Shown here one piece after another: positions 55,769-64,000 of a DNA stretch of 64,000 nt. Numbering within the stretch: the first letter of the stretch is position 1; every line of letters starts with the position of its first letter. The stretch comes from an uncultured Flavobacteriales bacterium (GTDB lineage: Bacteria > Bacteroidota > Bacteroidia > Flavobacteriales_D > Crocinitomicaceae), in assembly GCA_943789205.1 (NCBI GenBank), contig CALSTG010000001.1, forward strand, positions 1,850,435 through 1,914,434, given 5' to 3'. The position numbers and the translations under genes are program-made. The notes under the pieces are model-generated. The model was given only the letters and a program-made list of their open reading frames with translations, was not told the origin of the DNA and searched no databases.

Positions 55769-58117
55769 ATGTTTCGATCTTCAATTAACGCCCATTATAT
55801 TCCATTGGTTTGGCTGTTCATAATTTTACTACTGAGCTGCAAGTTAACCATTGGTCAAGCAGAGTTATCATTTGTTTCTCAAACAGATTATGTTTCCTTG
55901 CACAATACAGGTTTGAATGATGTTTGGGGGTATGTTGACGAACAAGGCAATGAATATGCTATTGTCGGCACTGAGGACGGCACTTCAATTATGAATGTTA
56001 CGGATGCAGCAAATCCGTTTGAAGTATTTTGGTTACCAGGAGAAAATAGTATTTGGCGTGATCCTTCAGTCTATGGAGATTACGCTTACATCAGCACAGA
56101 GGCAGAGGAAGGCTTGACAATAATTAATATGTCACCTTTACCTGAAAGTAATGTCTTGGTAGCCAATCTCTTTACAGGTGACGAATCATTATCATGGGAG
56201 TCAGCGCACAATTGTCATGTTGACGATCAAGGTTTGCTTTATGTATTTGGTGCAAATTATGGAGAAGGAGGCGTCCTTATATACGACGTGACTAACATGC
56301 CCATGAATCCAACTTTTGTGGGAGCTTTTGACAATTGGTATGTTCATGATGGGGTGGCATTTGGAGATACACTTTACCTTGCCCATGTAAATGATGGTTT
56401 TTTAAGTATTGTGGATATTTCAGATCCGTCAAACCCACAGCTGATGGGGACAAAAACAACTGTAGATTCATTCACTCATAATATTTGGCCTTCTGACAAT
56501 CGAGAGGTTGTATACACAACAGATGAGGTTCCCGGTGCCTTTATAGCAGCTTATGATATTACGGATGTAAATAATATTGTAGAGTTAGATCGTGTACAGA
56601 GTTCACCTGGTGAAAATGTCATACCACATAATACATTCGTGCTCAACGATTATCTTGTTACAAGTTATTATGCAGATGGAATAACTATTCATGATGCTCA
56701 ATATCCAAACAATCTTATAGAATTGGCGAGCTACGATACATATCCTGAGCAAACACCAACTTTTGATGGAAGTTGGGGTGTTTATCCTTTTTTACCATCT
56801 GGAAACATACTAGCGTCGGATAGAACTGAAGGATTGTTTGTCCTGCAACCTGATTACCAGAGGGCAGCATATCTTGAAGGGAATATATTCAATCAAGCTT
56901 CCTTAGCTCCAATTGACAATGCCACAATAAGTATTCCAGGAAACAATCAAGAGGAACGTTCAAATAGTGTTGGTGACTATGCAAGTGGATTTGCATCTGG
57001 AGGTGATTTTAACGTTACTTATTTTAAGGTAGGTTATGAAACTCAAACAATTGCCGTGGACTTGTTGCAAGATAATATCACAGTGCAAGATGTTGCAATG
57101 GTGCCTATTGAGCCGTTCAATATAAATATAGAGGTTAAAGATAATGCTGGAAATCCAATTCAAAATGCAAAAATAAAATTAGTACATCCATTAATTACAT
57201 ACGAAGGTGAGAGCAATGGGTTAGGACAAGAGATTTTACCATTGTTTTATGAAGATATACATGATGTATACGTCGGGAAATGGGGTTTTATGACCTATTG
57301 CGAAAATGTGGAGATTGATGCAACTACAGGTTCATTGACCATTGTTTTACAAGAAGGATATTATGACGACTTTACATTCGACTTTGATTGGACTGTATCT
57401 GGCGATGCTTCAACAGGAATGTGGGAAAGAGCTATTCCAAACCCGACTGATAATACAGTGATGGACGGTGATTTTGATTCGGATTGTGGTTCTTTTGCCT
57501 ATGTTACAGGGAATTCCGACAATGAGGATGCAGATTTTGATGATGTTGACAGCGGGGTGACTACGTTAACTTCACCACCAATGAACCTTACATTAAATTA
57601 CTCGGATCCAGTTATTTTACTTTACATGGATTATTATTGTAATCATGGTCCAGGAGCTATTGATGATACTTTAAAGATTACGGTAAGTGACGGAACCAAT
57701 CAAGTTATTGAGCTCATTCCTCCTCAAAATGACCAAATGACTTGGGGTTTTAAAGTCTTTTATTTGACAGGTTTAGATTTGTCAAATATTATAGTTTCCT
57801 TCCAGGTCTCAGATTTTGATGAAAATCCAAATGTTACTGAGGCGGCCATAGATTTATTTCATGTAGCCGAATATAGTTCAGTCAATGATTTCGACACAAA
57901 TAGCGGCATTTCAATTTATCCTAATCCTACGAATAGCTCGTCTAAGGTGGAGGGTTTTAAGTCAGGGGCTAAATATATTTTAAGAAATGCGGCAGGAGTT
58001 GAAATGGAAAAAGGGATAATGTATGGCACTGCCCATGTCATAGAGCTTGAAAAGTATTCAGGAGGTATTTATTTCATTTCGATAGGTGAAAGCCGTATTA
58101 AAGTAACGAGGCTTTAG
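55769..58117 (+). CDS. T9SS-exported choice-of-anchor-B (LVIVD-repeat) protein
   Basis: About 782 residues from the ATG at 55769, which begins a signal/anchor segment ending in TIGQ. Residues about 30-370 are a choice-of-anchor-B/LVIVD beta-propeller (NDVWGYVDEQGNEYAIVGT, GTSIMNVTDAANP, LSIVDISDPSNPQ). A carboxypeptidase-regulatory-like domain follows (about 370-450), then a second beta-sandwich, a lectin-like domain (about 540-700) and a T9SS sorting domain (IYPNPTNSSS). No catalytic residues are visible; probably surface binding. An upstream TTG at 55739 lies inside the palindrome and is not a likely start. Confidence 0.8.
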   Translation: MFRSSINAHYIPLVWLFIILLLSCKLTIGQAELSFVSQTDYVSLHNTGLNDVWGYVDEQGNEYAIVGTEDGTSIMNVTDAANPFEVFWLPGENSIWRDPSVYGDYAYISTEAEEGLTIINMSPLPESNVLVANLFTGDESLSWESAHNCHVDDQGLLYVFGANYGEGGVLIYDVTNMPMNPTFVGAFDNWYVHDGVAFGDTLYLAHVNDGFLSIVDISDPSNPQLMGTKTTVDSFTHNIWPSDNREVVYTTDEVPGAFIAAYDITDVNNIVELDRVQSSPGENVIPHNTFVLNDYLVTSYYADGITIHDAQYPNNLIELASYDTYPEQTPTFDGSWGVYPFLPSGNILASDRTEGLFVLQPDYQRAAYLEGNIFNQASLAPIDNATISIPGNNQEERSNSVGDYASGFASGGDFNVTYFKVGYETQTIAVDLLQDNITVQDVAMVPIEPFNINIEVKDNAGNPIQNAKIKLVHPLITYEGESNGLGQEILPLFYEDIHDVYVGKWGFMTYCENVEIDATTGSLTIVLQEGYYDDFTFDFDWTVSGDASTGMWERAIPNPTDNTVMDGDFDSDCGSFAYVTGNSDNEDADFDDVDSGVTTLTSPPMNLTLNYSDPVILLYMDYYCNHGPGAIDDTLKITVSDGTNQVIELIPPQNDQMTWGFKVFYLTGLDLSNIIVSFQVSDFDENPNVTEAAIDLFHVAEYSSVNDFDTNSGISIYPNPTNSSSKVEGFKSGAKYILRNAAGVEMEKGIMYGTAHVIELEKYSGGIYFISIGESRIKVTRL

Positions 58118-58129
58118 CCCTAAATATAT

Positions 58130-58163
58130 TTTGTTAATCCTTTACAAGATTTCCTTAACTTTG
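58130..58163 (+). promoter_or_regulatory. Promoter directly before the GT2 gene
   Basis: TTTG (58130-58133) and TAACTTTG (58156-58163), spaced 22 bases. The -7 element ends 7 bases before the ATG at 58171, predicting a leaderless or nearly leaderless mRNA. Confidence 0.5.
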
Positions 58164-58170
58164 GGTTAGT

Positions 58171-59133
58171 ATGTCAAAGCAAATTTCTATAGTTATTCCT
58201 TTATTTAACGAGGAAGAATCTCTACCTCATTTATTAACATGGATCAAAGAAGTATTGAATGGTAAATTCAGTTATGAGGTCCTATTAGTGGATGATGGCA
58301 GTAAGGATAAATCTTGGGAAGTTATAGAGCAAATAGCCAGCAATAATGCTACGGTCCGAGGAATTAAATTTCAAAGAAATTATGGCAAGTCTGCAGCACT
58401 TCAAAAAGGTTTTGAAGCTAGCGAAGGAGATGTTATTATTACCATGGATGCTGATCTTCAGGATTCACCTGAAGAAATACCTGAGCTATATGAAATGATT
58501 GTCAATCAAGATTTTGATCTAGTTTCAGGATGGAAGAAAAAGCGTCATGATCCACTGTCAAAAACGATTCCTACTAAGCTTTATAATTGGGCCGCCCGTA
58601 GAATAACCGGTATCTTTTTACACGATTTTAATTGTGGATTAAAGGCTTATAAAAAAAGTGTTGTGAAGAGTATTGAGCTCTATGGAGACATGCATCGTTA
58701 CGTGCCAGCTCTCGCTAAATACGCTGGCTTTACGAATATCGGAGAGAAAGTGGTGCAACATCAAGCGCGAAAATTTGGTGTAACTAAGTTTGGTTTAAAT
58801 CGTTTTTTGAATGGCCCCTTGGATTTAATAACTGTTGCCTTCATGGGGAAATTTGGTAAGAAGCCGATGCATTTTTTTGGTGCATTGGGTTCTCTAATGT
58901 TCTTGATTGGCTTTCTGTTAATTTTTTACTTAGGAATAGATAAAATATTTATTCACCAAAATGCACGATTATTGGCAGATAGAACTGAGTTTTATGTTGC
59001 TTTAATAGCAATGGTTATTGGGGTGCAATTCTTCATGACTGGATTTATTTCTGAGCTCATAGGTAGAAATGCCACCCACAGAAACGTTTATTTAATTGAG
59101 AAGAGAATTGGTGATAAGTCCAATGAAGCTTAA
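58171..59133 (+). CDS. GT2 family glycosyltransferase (dolichol/undecaprenyl-phosphate sugar synthase type)
   Basis: A 320-residue GT-A glycosyltransferase: VIPLFNEEESLP, VDDGSKDKSW and the metal-binding DADLQD, then two C-terminal transmembrane helices (about 232-255 and 270-295). This is the DPM1/ArnC-like layout that transfers a sugar from a nucleotide donor to a polyprenyl phosphate at the inner membrane face. It overlaps the HAD phosphatase gene by 11 bases and heads a five-gene envelope-related run. Confidence 0.92.
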   Translation: MSKQISIVIPLFNEEESLPHLLTWIKEVLNGKFSYEVLLVDDGSKDKSWEVIEQIASNNATVRGIKFQRNYGKSAALQKGFEASEGDVIITMDADLQDSPEEIPELYEMIVNQDFDLVSGWKKKRHDPLSKTIPTKLYNWAARRITGIFLHDFNCGLKAYKKSVVKSIELYGDMHRYVPALAKYAGFTNIGEKVVQHQARKFGVTKFGLNRFLNGPLDLITVAFMGKFGKKPMHFFGALGSLMFLIGFLLIFYLGIDKIFIHQNARLLADRTEFYVALIAMVIGVQFFMTGFISELIGRNATHRNVYLIEKRIGDKSNEA

Positions 59134-59665
59134 CTGGGATATTGATACTACTTGGACTTTATTCCTTGATAGGGACGGGGTCATAAATGAGCGTATCTTC
59201 GATGGCTATATTCTTTCGATTAAAGATTTTATTTTCAAAGAAGATGTTCTGGAAAGTGCTCGCCTTTTATTTGGAAAATTTGCTCACGTTTTTATTGTAA
59301 CTAATCAGCAATGTGTTGGAAAAGGTTTGATTTCAAAAGCCTCTTTAGATGATATCCACGATTGGATGTCTCAACAATTCATTAAAGAGAAAGCATACAT
59401 AGACGAGGTTTTTGTTGCTACGGAGCTTAACAATAAGGATTCTAAACGCCGTAAACCGAATGTTGAAATGGGCTTAGAAGCTCAGAAGAAATTCCCAAAT
59501 GTGGATTTTGATAAATCCATTATGATAGGAGATACCGATTCAGATATAAGTTTTGGTCAAAATCTTGGCATGAAAACTGTCCTCATAGAATCAGAACAAA
59601 ACTGTCAGTCATCACCTGATCTAATATTAGATTCACTGTCAGACTTAAATAAGATTTTGTCATGA
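59123..59665 (+). CDS. HAD-IIIA phosphatase (GmhB/HisB-N-like)
   Basis: About 180 residues from the ATG at 59123. The HAD motifs are FLDRDGVINER, VTNQQCVGKG, the KRRKPNVEMG Lys motif and MIGDTDSDISFGQ. The family includes heptose-1,7-bisphosphate phosphatase and histidinol phosphatase; with the adjacent GT2 gene, sugar phosphate is a fair guess. Coupled to the GT2 gene upstream and overlapping the MORN gene downstream by ATGA. Confidence 0.85.
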   Translation: MKLNWDIDTTWTLFLDRDGVINERIFDGYILSIKDFIFKEDVLESARLLFGKFAHVFIVTNQQCVGKGLISKASLDDIHDWMSQQFIKEKAYIDEVFVATELNNKDSKRRKPNVEMGLEAQKKFPNVDFDKSIMIGDTDSDISFGQNLGMKTVLIESEQNCQSSPDLILDSLSDLNKILS

Positions 59666-60414
59666 AAGGATTACTTTTAATTCTATGTGTTTCTTTTGCT
59701 TTTGGGTTCTTTGCTCAGGTCAATCAACTAGATTCACTTGGTCGAAAACAAGGTCTTTGGAAACGAAATTGGAAGTATTCAAACAATATTGAGTACGAGG
59801 GTCGTTTTATTGATGGGATTCCAGTAGGGCAATTTAGATATTACTACCCAGAAGGACAGGTGCGGAGCATAATTGAACATGTAAATGCCCGAGCAGCTTT
59901 CGTTACTTTTTATTATGAAAATACGGAAGTGATGTCGGAAGGATTTTATAAAGATCAGCTCCGAGATTCATTATGGCTAAATTATGACAGAACAGGATTG
60001 ACATTATCTGCTGAAAGATTTAAAGAGGGGCAACTCGAGGGAAAGCGCGTTGTATTTTACTTGCGAAATCAGCTAGAACGTGGCGATTTGAGAGTATTAA
60101 GTGAGACTAATTACAAAGATAGTTTGAAAAATGGATCCTTTAAATTATATTTTTCATCTGGTGCAATTCAAGAGTCAGGTCAATATTTAAATGATTTGAA
60201 GACTGGGACTTGGAAAGTATTCAATCCTGAAGGATTCGTGGATAGCGAAAGAAGGTTTGAGTTAGGACAGCTTCATGGCTGGGTAAATATTTTTGATGAA
60301 AAGGGAGCTGTTATTGATCGCTCATTATATAGGAATGGTCAGAGATTAAATAAGAAACAAACGCAAAGGCTAATCGAAAGTTCGAAAAGAAAAGGTATCG
60401 ACCTGAATGATTAG
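59662..60414 (+). CDS. MORN-repeat exported protein
   Basis: A 250-residue protein with a signal peptide (ending FFAQ) and about six MORN_2 repeats (RKQGLWKRNW, GIPVGQFRYYYPEG, NGSFKLYFSSG, LKTGTWKVFNPEG, LHGWVNIFDEKG). Function unknown; it shares the ATGA overlap with the phosphatase gene and is followed by a lipoprotein gene, so it is probably part of an envelope operon. Confidence 0.78.
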   Translation: MKGLLLILCVSFAFGFFAQVNQLDSLGRKQGLWKRNWKYSNNIEYEGRFIDGIPVGQFRYYYPEGQVRSIIEHVNARAAFVTFYYENTEVMSEGFYKDQLRDSLWLNYDRTGLTLSAERFKEGQLEGKRVVFYLRNQLERGDLRVLSETNYKDSLKNGSFKLYFSSGAIQESGQYLNDLKTGTWKVFNPEGFVDSERRFELGQLHGWVNIFDEKGAVIDRSLYRNGQRLNKKQTQRLIESSKRKGIDLND

Positions 60415-60433
60415 TTTTTGTAAATTAGATGAG

Positions 60434-61114
60434 ATGCTTAGCAGAATTACATTTGTGTTGGTTTTATTTTTTTTAAGTGCTTGTGTTAAAGACAACACGA
60501 ATATTGATAGCAACACCTATGAGTCCTATTTCCCCCTTGAACTGGGAACCTATGTAGATTATCAAGTTTTAGAAATTCAACATGATATTAACGCAGCTGT
60601 ACCAAGCGATACGATGAGTTATTTATTGAGAACCGTTATTGGTGATACGATTACGGACAATCAAGGACGATTGTCAAGAAAATTTATTCGTAAAAGGCGG
60701 GATTCGAATAATGAGCCATGGGTCATTTCGGATGTATGGACGACACTGATAAACCAAAATAGAGTGGAGGTTGTTGAGGAGAATGAACGAAAGGTGTGGA
60801 TGGTTCTTCCTCCATTGAACTCCACAATTTGGGATTTGAATGCACAGAACATTCAGGATGAAATATTTTGTAATTACGATGGGATACATGAATCACTCAT
60901 TGTAAACGGAATACAATATGACAGCGTTGTAACTATTGAGCAAGAGGATGTGCTGAATTTGATTTCATTTCGTAGAAAATATACTCAATATGCCAACAAT
61001 GTTGGCTTGATTAATTGGTATTATAAAGATTTGAACATATTCAATTTTGATACATTGAATATCCAATCCGGAAGTGAGTACATGTATAAATGCATTGATT
61101 TTGGCATCGAATAA
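60434..61114 (+). CDS. Lipoprotein of unknown function
   Basis: About 226 residues from the ATG at 60434, which starts a lipobox signal (FFLSAC, Cys17); an ATG at 60407 is further upstream but would precede the signal with polar residues. The rest is polar with alternating strands (YFPLELGTYVDYQVLE, SRKFIRKRRDSN, INWYYKDLNIFNFDTL). I recognise no family. It lies between the MORN gene and the GT4 gene, overlapping or abutting the latter. Confidence 0.68.
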   Translation: MLSRITFVLVLFFLSACVKDNTNIDSNTYESYFPLELGTYVDYQVLEIQHDINAAVPSDTMSYLLRTVIGDTITDNQGRLSRKFIRKRRDSNNEPWVISDVWTTLINQNRVEVVEENERKVWMVLPPLNSTIWDLNAQNIQDEIFCNYDGIHESLIVNGIQYDSVVTIEQEDVLNLISFRRKYTQYANNVGLINWYYKDLNIFNFDTLNIQSGSEYMYKCIDFGIE

Positions 61115-62244
61115 GTCTACACAGTTAAAAGTTGCTTTCTTCTCTGCGCTTCCTCCGTTTAGAGGTGGAATATCGAGCTTTAGCGGTTTTCTAGTAAGAG
61201 CACTAAAAAGAAAGGCACTCATTGAGGCATTTACATTTAGGAAACAATACCCAAAACTTTTATTTCCCGGGAAAGACGCAGCTTGACTCGAAGGAATCTA
61301 TGCGATATCCACAGATTATTACTAGCTATAACCCCTTAACATACATAAGCGCCCGAAAGCGGCTAAGGAGAGTTAATCCTGACGTTTTTATGGCTAATTA
61401 TTGGATGCCCTTTTTTGCTCCAATGTATGTTTACATGTCCAAATCATTCGGGAATGATGTATTTAAAGTTGCTTTAATTCATAATTTGACCCCACATGAA
61501 CCAAGATTTTTTGATGGTTATTTAAACCGATTGTTCATCAAACAGTTTGATGCTTTTGTCGTGTTATCTGACAAGGTGAAGCAGGATGTTTTATCGTATC
61601 GTTCCAATGCAAATTGTTTGGTCCTTCCTCACCCGAAATATAAACAGTTTGGCGAAGTTCAAGAAAAGGCAAAAGCCCGTGCTGCGTTTTCCATATCTGA
61701 AAACTCAAAAGTGTTGTTATTTTTTGGTTTGATCCGCGATTACAAAGGGCTAGATATTTTATTGGCTGCAATGAAACACTTGGATGAATCTTTTATTCTT
61801 TTAATTGCAGGAGAGGTTTATGGAGATAAGAATAAGTATTTAAAGCAGATTGCTCAAATTGCTGAAGGACGCGTTTTATTTCATGATCATTATATTTCAG
61901 ATGACGAGGTATCCAATTATTTTAGTGCTGCAGATTGTTGTGTGCTGCCATACAAGGCAGGTACACAAAGTGGAATTCAAGCAGTAGCCTCCTCATTTAA
62001 TCTTCCCGTTCTCGTATCCACTAATGGTGGTCTACATGAGCAGATTAAGGAAGGGCATAATGGGTTTATTGTAGACCACCTCAATGAAGAAGCGCTAGCA
62101 AATAAGATAGAAAATGTTTTTTCAGGAGGTAAATTGCAAATTGTTGAAGAGTTCCTATTGCAGCAAGATGATGCTCAAAAAGATGAATGGTCGGAATTTG
62201 CAGACCAAATCTTAAACTTTATTTCTTTCGAGAAGTCCAAATGA
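61101..62244 (+). CDS. GT4 family glycosyltransferase (frameshifted near the N-terminus)
   Basis: A GT-B glycosyltransferase of about 380 residues. The N-terminal half begins KVAFFSALPPFRGGISSF in one frame. That frame stops at 61286, whereas a +1 shift at about 61261-61271 continues KLLFPGKTQLDSKESMRYPQ and runs open to 62244. The C-terminal half has GLIRDYKGLDILLAAM and AGTQSGIQAVASSFN, with the donor-binding region typical of GT4. The start is uncertain: TTG at 61101 or ATG at 61074, the latter overlapping the lipoprotein gene. Probably a cytoplasmic enzyme of cell-surface glycan synthesis, in one cluster with the GT2 gene. Confidence 0.82.
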
Positions 62245-62293
62245 AGTAAGGAATTATAGCTGAGTATCTATTTACCTTTTAACTAGGTTTTTA

Positions 62294-62325
62294 TTTGAAT
62301 ATAAGATATGTAAATTCTATATTTG
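62294..62325 (+). promoter_or_regulatory. Promoter of secD(F)
   Basis: TTTG (62294-62297) and TATATTTG (62318-62325) with a 20-base spacer: the best Bacteroidota-type promoter in the window. The ATG is 31 bases downstream. Confidence 0.7.
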
Positions 62326-62356
62326 CACGCTTATTAAAACATTAATCTAAAATTAC

Positions 62357-64000
62357 ATGCGCATTAAAGGATTCTTTTGGTTTTTAACCATTTTGTTGAC
62401 CGCTGTTTGTTTATACCAATTGTCTTTCACTTGGGTGGCAAATGATGTAGAAAGCCAAGCCGGAAAGGAGGCAGATCAAAAAATTGCTACTATCAAAAAA
62501 GAAGCAATGGCTTCTTCTAATGGAATAGCTACCGTTGGTACAAATAATGATATCGTAGATTTCAAAGAGCCAGAGGCGATGGAAATTGCAAAAGGTATTC
62601 TTGTCAATCAAATTTTAAGAAGTAAAGCTGAAAAGAATGTTTATCCTCTTTTAGGTTCGACTTTTGCAGAAGTTAAGAAACGTTCACTCGCTTTTGGATT
62701 AGACCTTGTTGGTGGGATGAGTGTTACTTTGGAGATTTCAGTTCCTGAATTTATAAAATCCCAGGTTAAAAACCAGAATGACATTTCTTTCAAAAAGCCA
62801 TTCGAGCAAGCCCTCGCTAAAAGGAGTAATGATGCCTCTGCTGATTTTTTAACACTTTTCATTGATGCTTACAAAAAATACAATGACGGAACAAAACTTG
62901 AATGCCATATTTTATGGAGAAGGTATAGAAATTACAACTCCTGATGCAGATGTTGAAGCATCCTTAAGAGCTAGAATAAGTGAAGCAATGAATGGCATTG
63001 AAAATGTCATGAACAAAAGAATTAACCAATTCGGTGTTGCACAGCCAAATATTCAAAAAGATGAAGCGAATAATCGCTTATATATCGAATTACCAGGTGT
63101 TCAAGATGAGCGAACAGTCGCTGAGAAATTACAATCTACTGCGAACCTTGAGTTTTTTGAAACCTATTCATTTGATCAAGTACAAACCAATTGGAGTGAA
63201 GCAAATAGACTTTCTTTACAGGAAGAAGGTTCTGAAATTGATTCTACAGAAGAAATCTCCTTTGATGAAGATGTTCAAGAATCCTCAAATGGTTTAGCCT
63301 CTTTGATGCAATCAACTGGCGGCTATTCATTTGGTTATGCAAAGAATGATGCGGATAAGGCTGCAGTTACAGCTTTCCTAAAGAGAAGTGATATTGCAGG
63401 CCAGTTCGATGCGCAACTAAGATTTATGTGGGGTGCAGAGAGAGAATATGTAGACAACGAACAGACTAAGAAAGGATGGCGTTTGTATGCATGTAGAATA
63501 CCAGATAATGGTAAAGCCCGCGTAAATGGGAGTCACATTGCCCGAGCAAGTCAAGGTTACGACCAAGTTGCAGGAGATATTACAGTTGATTTATCTATGA
63601 ATGACGAAGGAATGGAGCAGTGGTCAAGAATGACCTCTGAAAACGTGAATCGATTGGTTGCTATTACCATGGATAATGTGGTTTATAGTGCGCCGCAAGT
63701 TCGAGGAGCTATAAATGGCGGTAATACACAAATTTCCGGAAGCTTTACATTCGATGAAGCAAATGATCTTGCAGGTCTTTTAAATGGAGGGGCATTACCG
63801 GCACCTCTTGTAATCAAAGAAAAAACTAAGGTTGGTCCTACTATAGGTAAAGAAAATACGCGTGCAGGTTTGATTTCTTTCGGGATTGCCTTCCTGGTAG
63901 TTCTTCTTTATATGTTCTTTTATTACGGTAAATCAGGAATTGTTGCAGATATTGCATTACTTGCGAATGTTGTATTCATTTTTGGCTCGTTAGCGTCGTT
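62357..64000 (+). CDS. secD: Protein translocase subunit SecD or SecDF (partial, one frameshift)
   Basis: Part of the Sec accessory complex that uses the proton gradient to pull proteins across the inner membrane. The first transmembrane helix is followed by GLDLVGGMSVTLEIS, then the P1 domain (NRLYIELPGVQD), and the GGALPAPLVIKE segment and first helices of the membrane domain (LISFGIAFLVVLLYM) come near the window edge. One extra G at about 62900 shifts the frame (a stop at 62942-62944); removing it gives KLNAIFYGEGIEITTPDAD, as in the family. In Bacteroidota SecD is usually fused to SecF; the fusion cannot be seen because the gene runs out of the window. Confidence 0.92.

Noticed and set aside
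59662-60414. Toxin-antitoxin system (YwqK-type antitoxin names)
   Set aside because: The MORN repeats give this label automatically, but the proteins are exported and no toxin gene lies next to any of the three.
62890-62944. Programmed frameshift in secD
   Set aside because: No slippery heptamer followed by a stem or pseudoknot is seen at 62900, and the other frameshifts in the window point to sequence errors.
1-64000. Mobile elements, prophage, CRISPR or defence genes
   Set aside because: I found no transposase, integrase, terminal repeats, phage structural genes, Cas genes or repeat-spacer array anywhere in the window.

Overview
This is 64 kb of an AT-rich chromosome from a member of the Bacteroidota, most likely Flavobacteriales (Crocinitomicaceae-like by overall flavour; genus not assignable by eye). 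The evidence is several secreted proteins ending in a type IX secretion (T9SS) sorting domain, promoters of the Bacteroidota type (TTTG, about 20 nt, TAnnTTTG), the near absence of Shine-Dalgarno sequences, a Lacal_2735-type small protein, DUF983, and a SecD of the Bacteroidota type. I see no phage, IS element, plasmid, CRISPR or rRNA genes. No gene-free stretch exceeds about 180 bases.

Layout. 44-5837: a T9SS-exported lysyl oxidase-like protein, a DUF983 protein, a small T9SS cargo and dnaK. 5898-14895: a frameshifted alpha/beta hydrolase, then carB, a long-chain polyprenyl diphosphate synthase, a MORN lipoprotein, dnaG, mscS and pdxJ. 14960-18331: CBS protein, nadK and two peptidyl-prolyl isomerases, one a cyclophilin-FKBP fusion. 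18328-21833: DUF4159, EamA transporter, ribD, MORN lipoprotein and tRNA-Asp. 21993-30525: an OmpA-family protein converges on a reverse-strand run kup / MBL hydrolase / SPOR protein / paaI-like thioesterase / marR / beta-oxidation enzyme, with a clean MarR-type palindrome; then tRNA-Leu. 30604-35826: FKBP-DUF1573 lipoprotein, MFS transporter, upp / membrane protein / yjjG, rlmB and OsmC. 35935-42616: two large Asp-box (VPS10/sortilin-like) propeller proteins. 42613-48372: Lacal_2735 protein, fabI, DUF3817, uvrB, an unrecognised 48-residue protein, fba and accD. 48463-58117: a PNGase F-like protein with an inserted LamG domain, a PqqB-like hydrolase, a methyltransferase, acs and a choice-of-anchor-B T9SS protein. 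58171-64000: envelope/glycan genes (GT2, HAD phosphatase, MORN protein, lipoprotein, GT4) and the start of secD(F), which runs off the window.

Themes. Central metabolism (carB, nadK, ribD, pdxJ, upp, fba, accD, fabI, acs, beta-oxidation) is interleaved with extracytoplasmic folding (three FKBP-containing proteins) and secreted T9SS cargo (at least five genes). Seven apparent single-base frameshifts affect five otherwise intact genes, including the essential secD. Six of the seven look like one extra base, so sequence or assembly indels are more likely than real gene decay.

I found no convincing new defence or mobile system. The most interesting items are the lysyl oxidase with both cofactor residues, the PNGase F-like protein split by a LamG domain, the MarR palindrome, a tiny gene with its own promoter and terminator, and four genes whose -7 element lies directly before the start codon.
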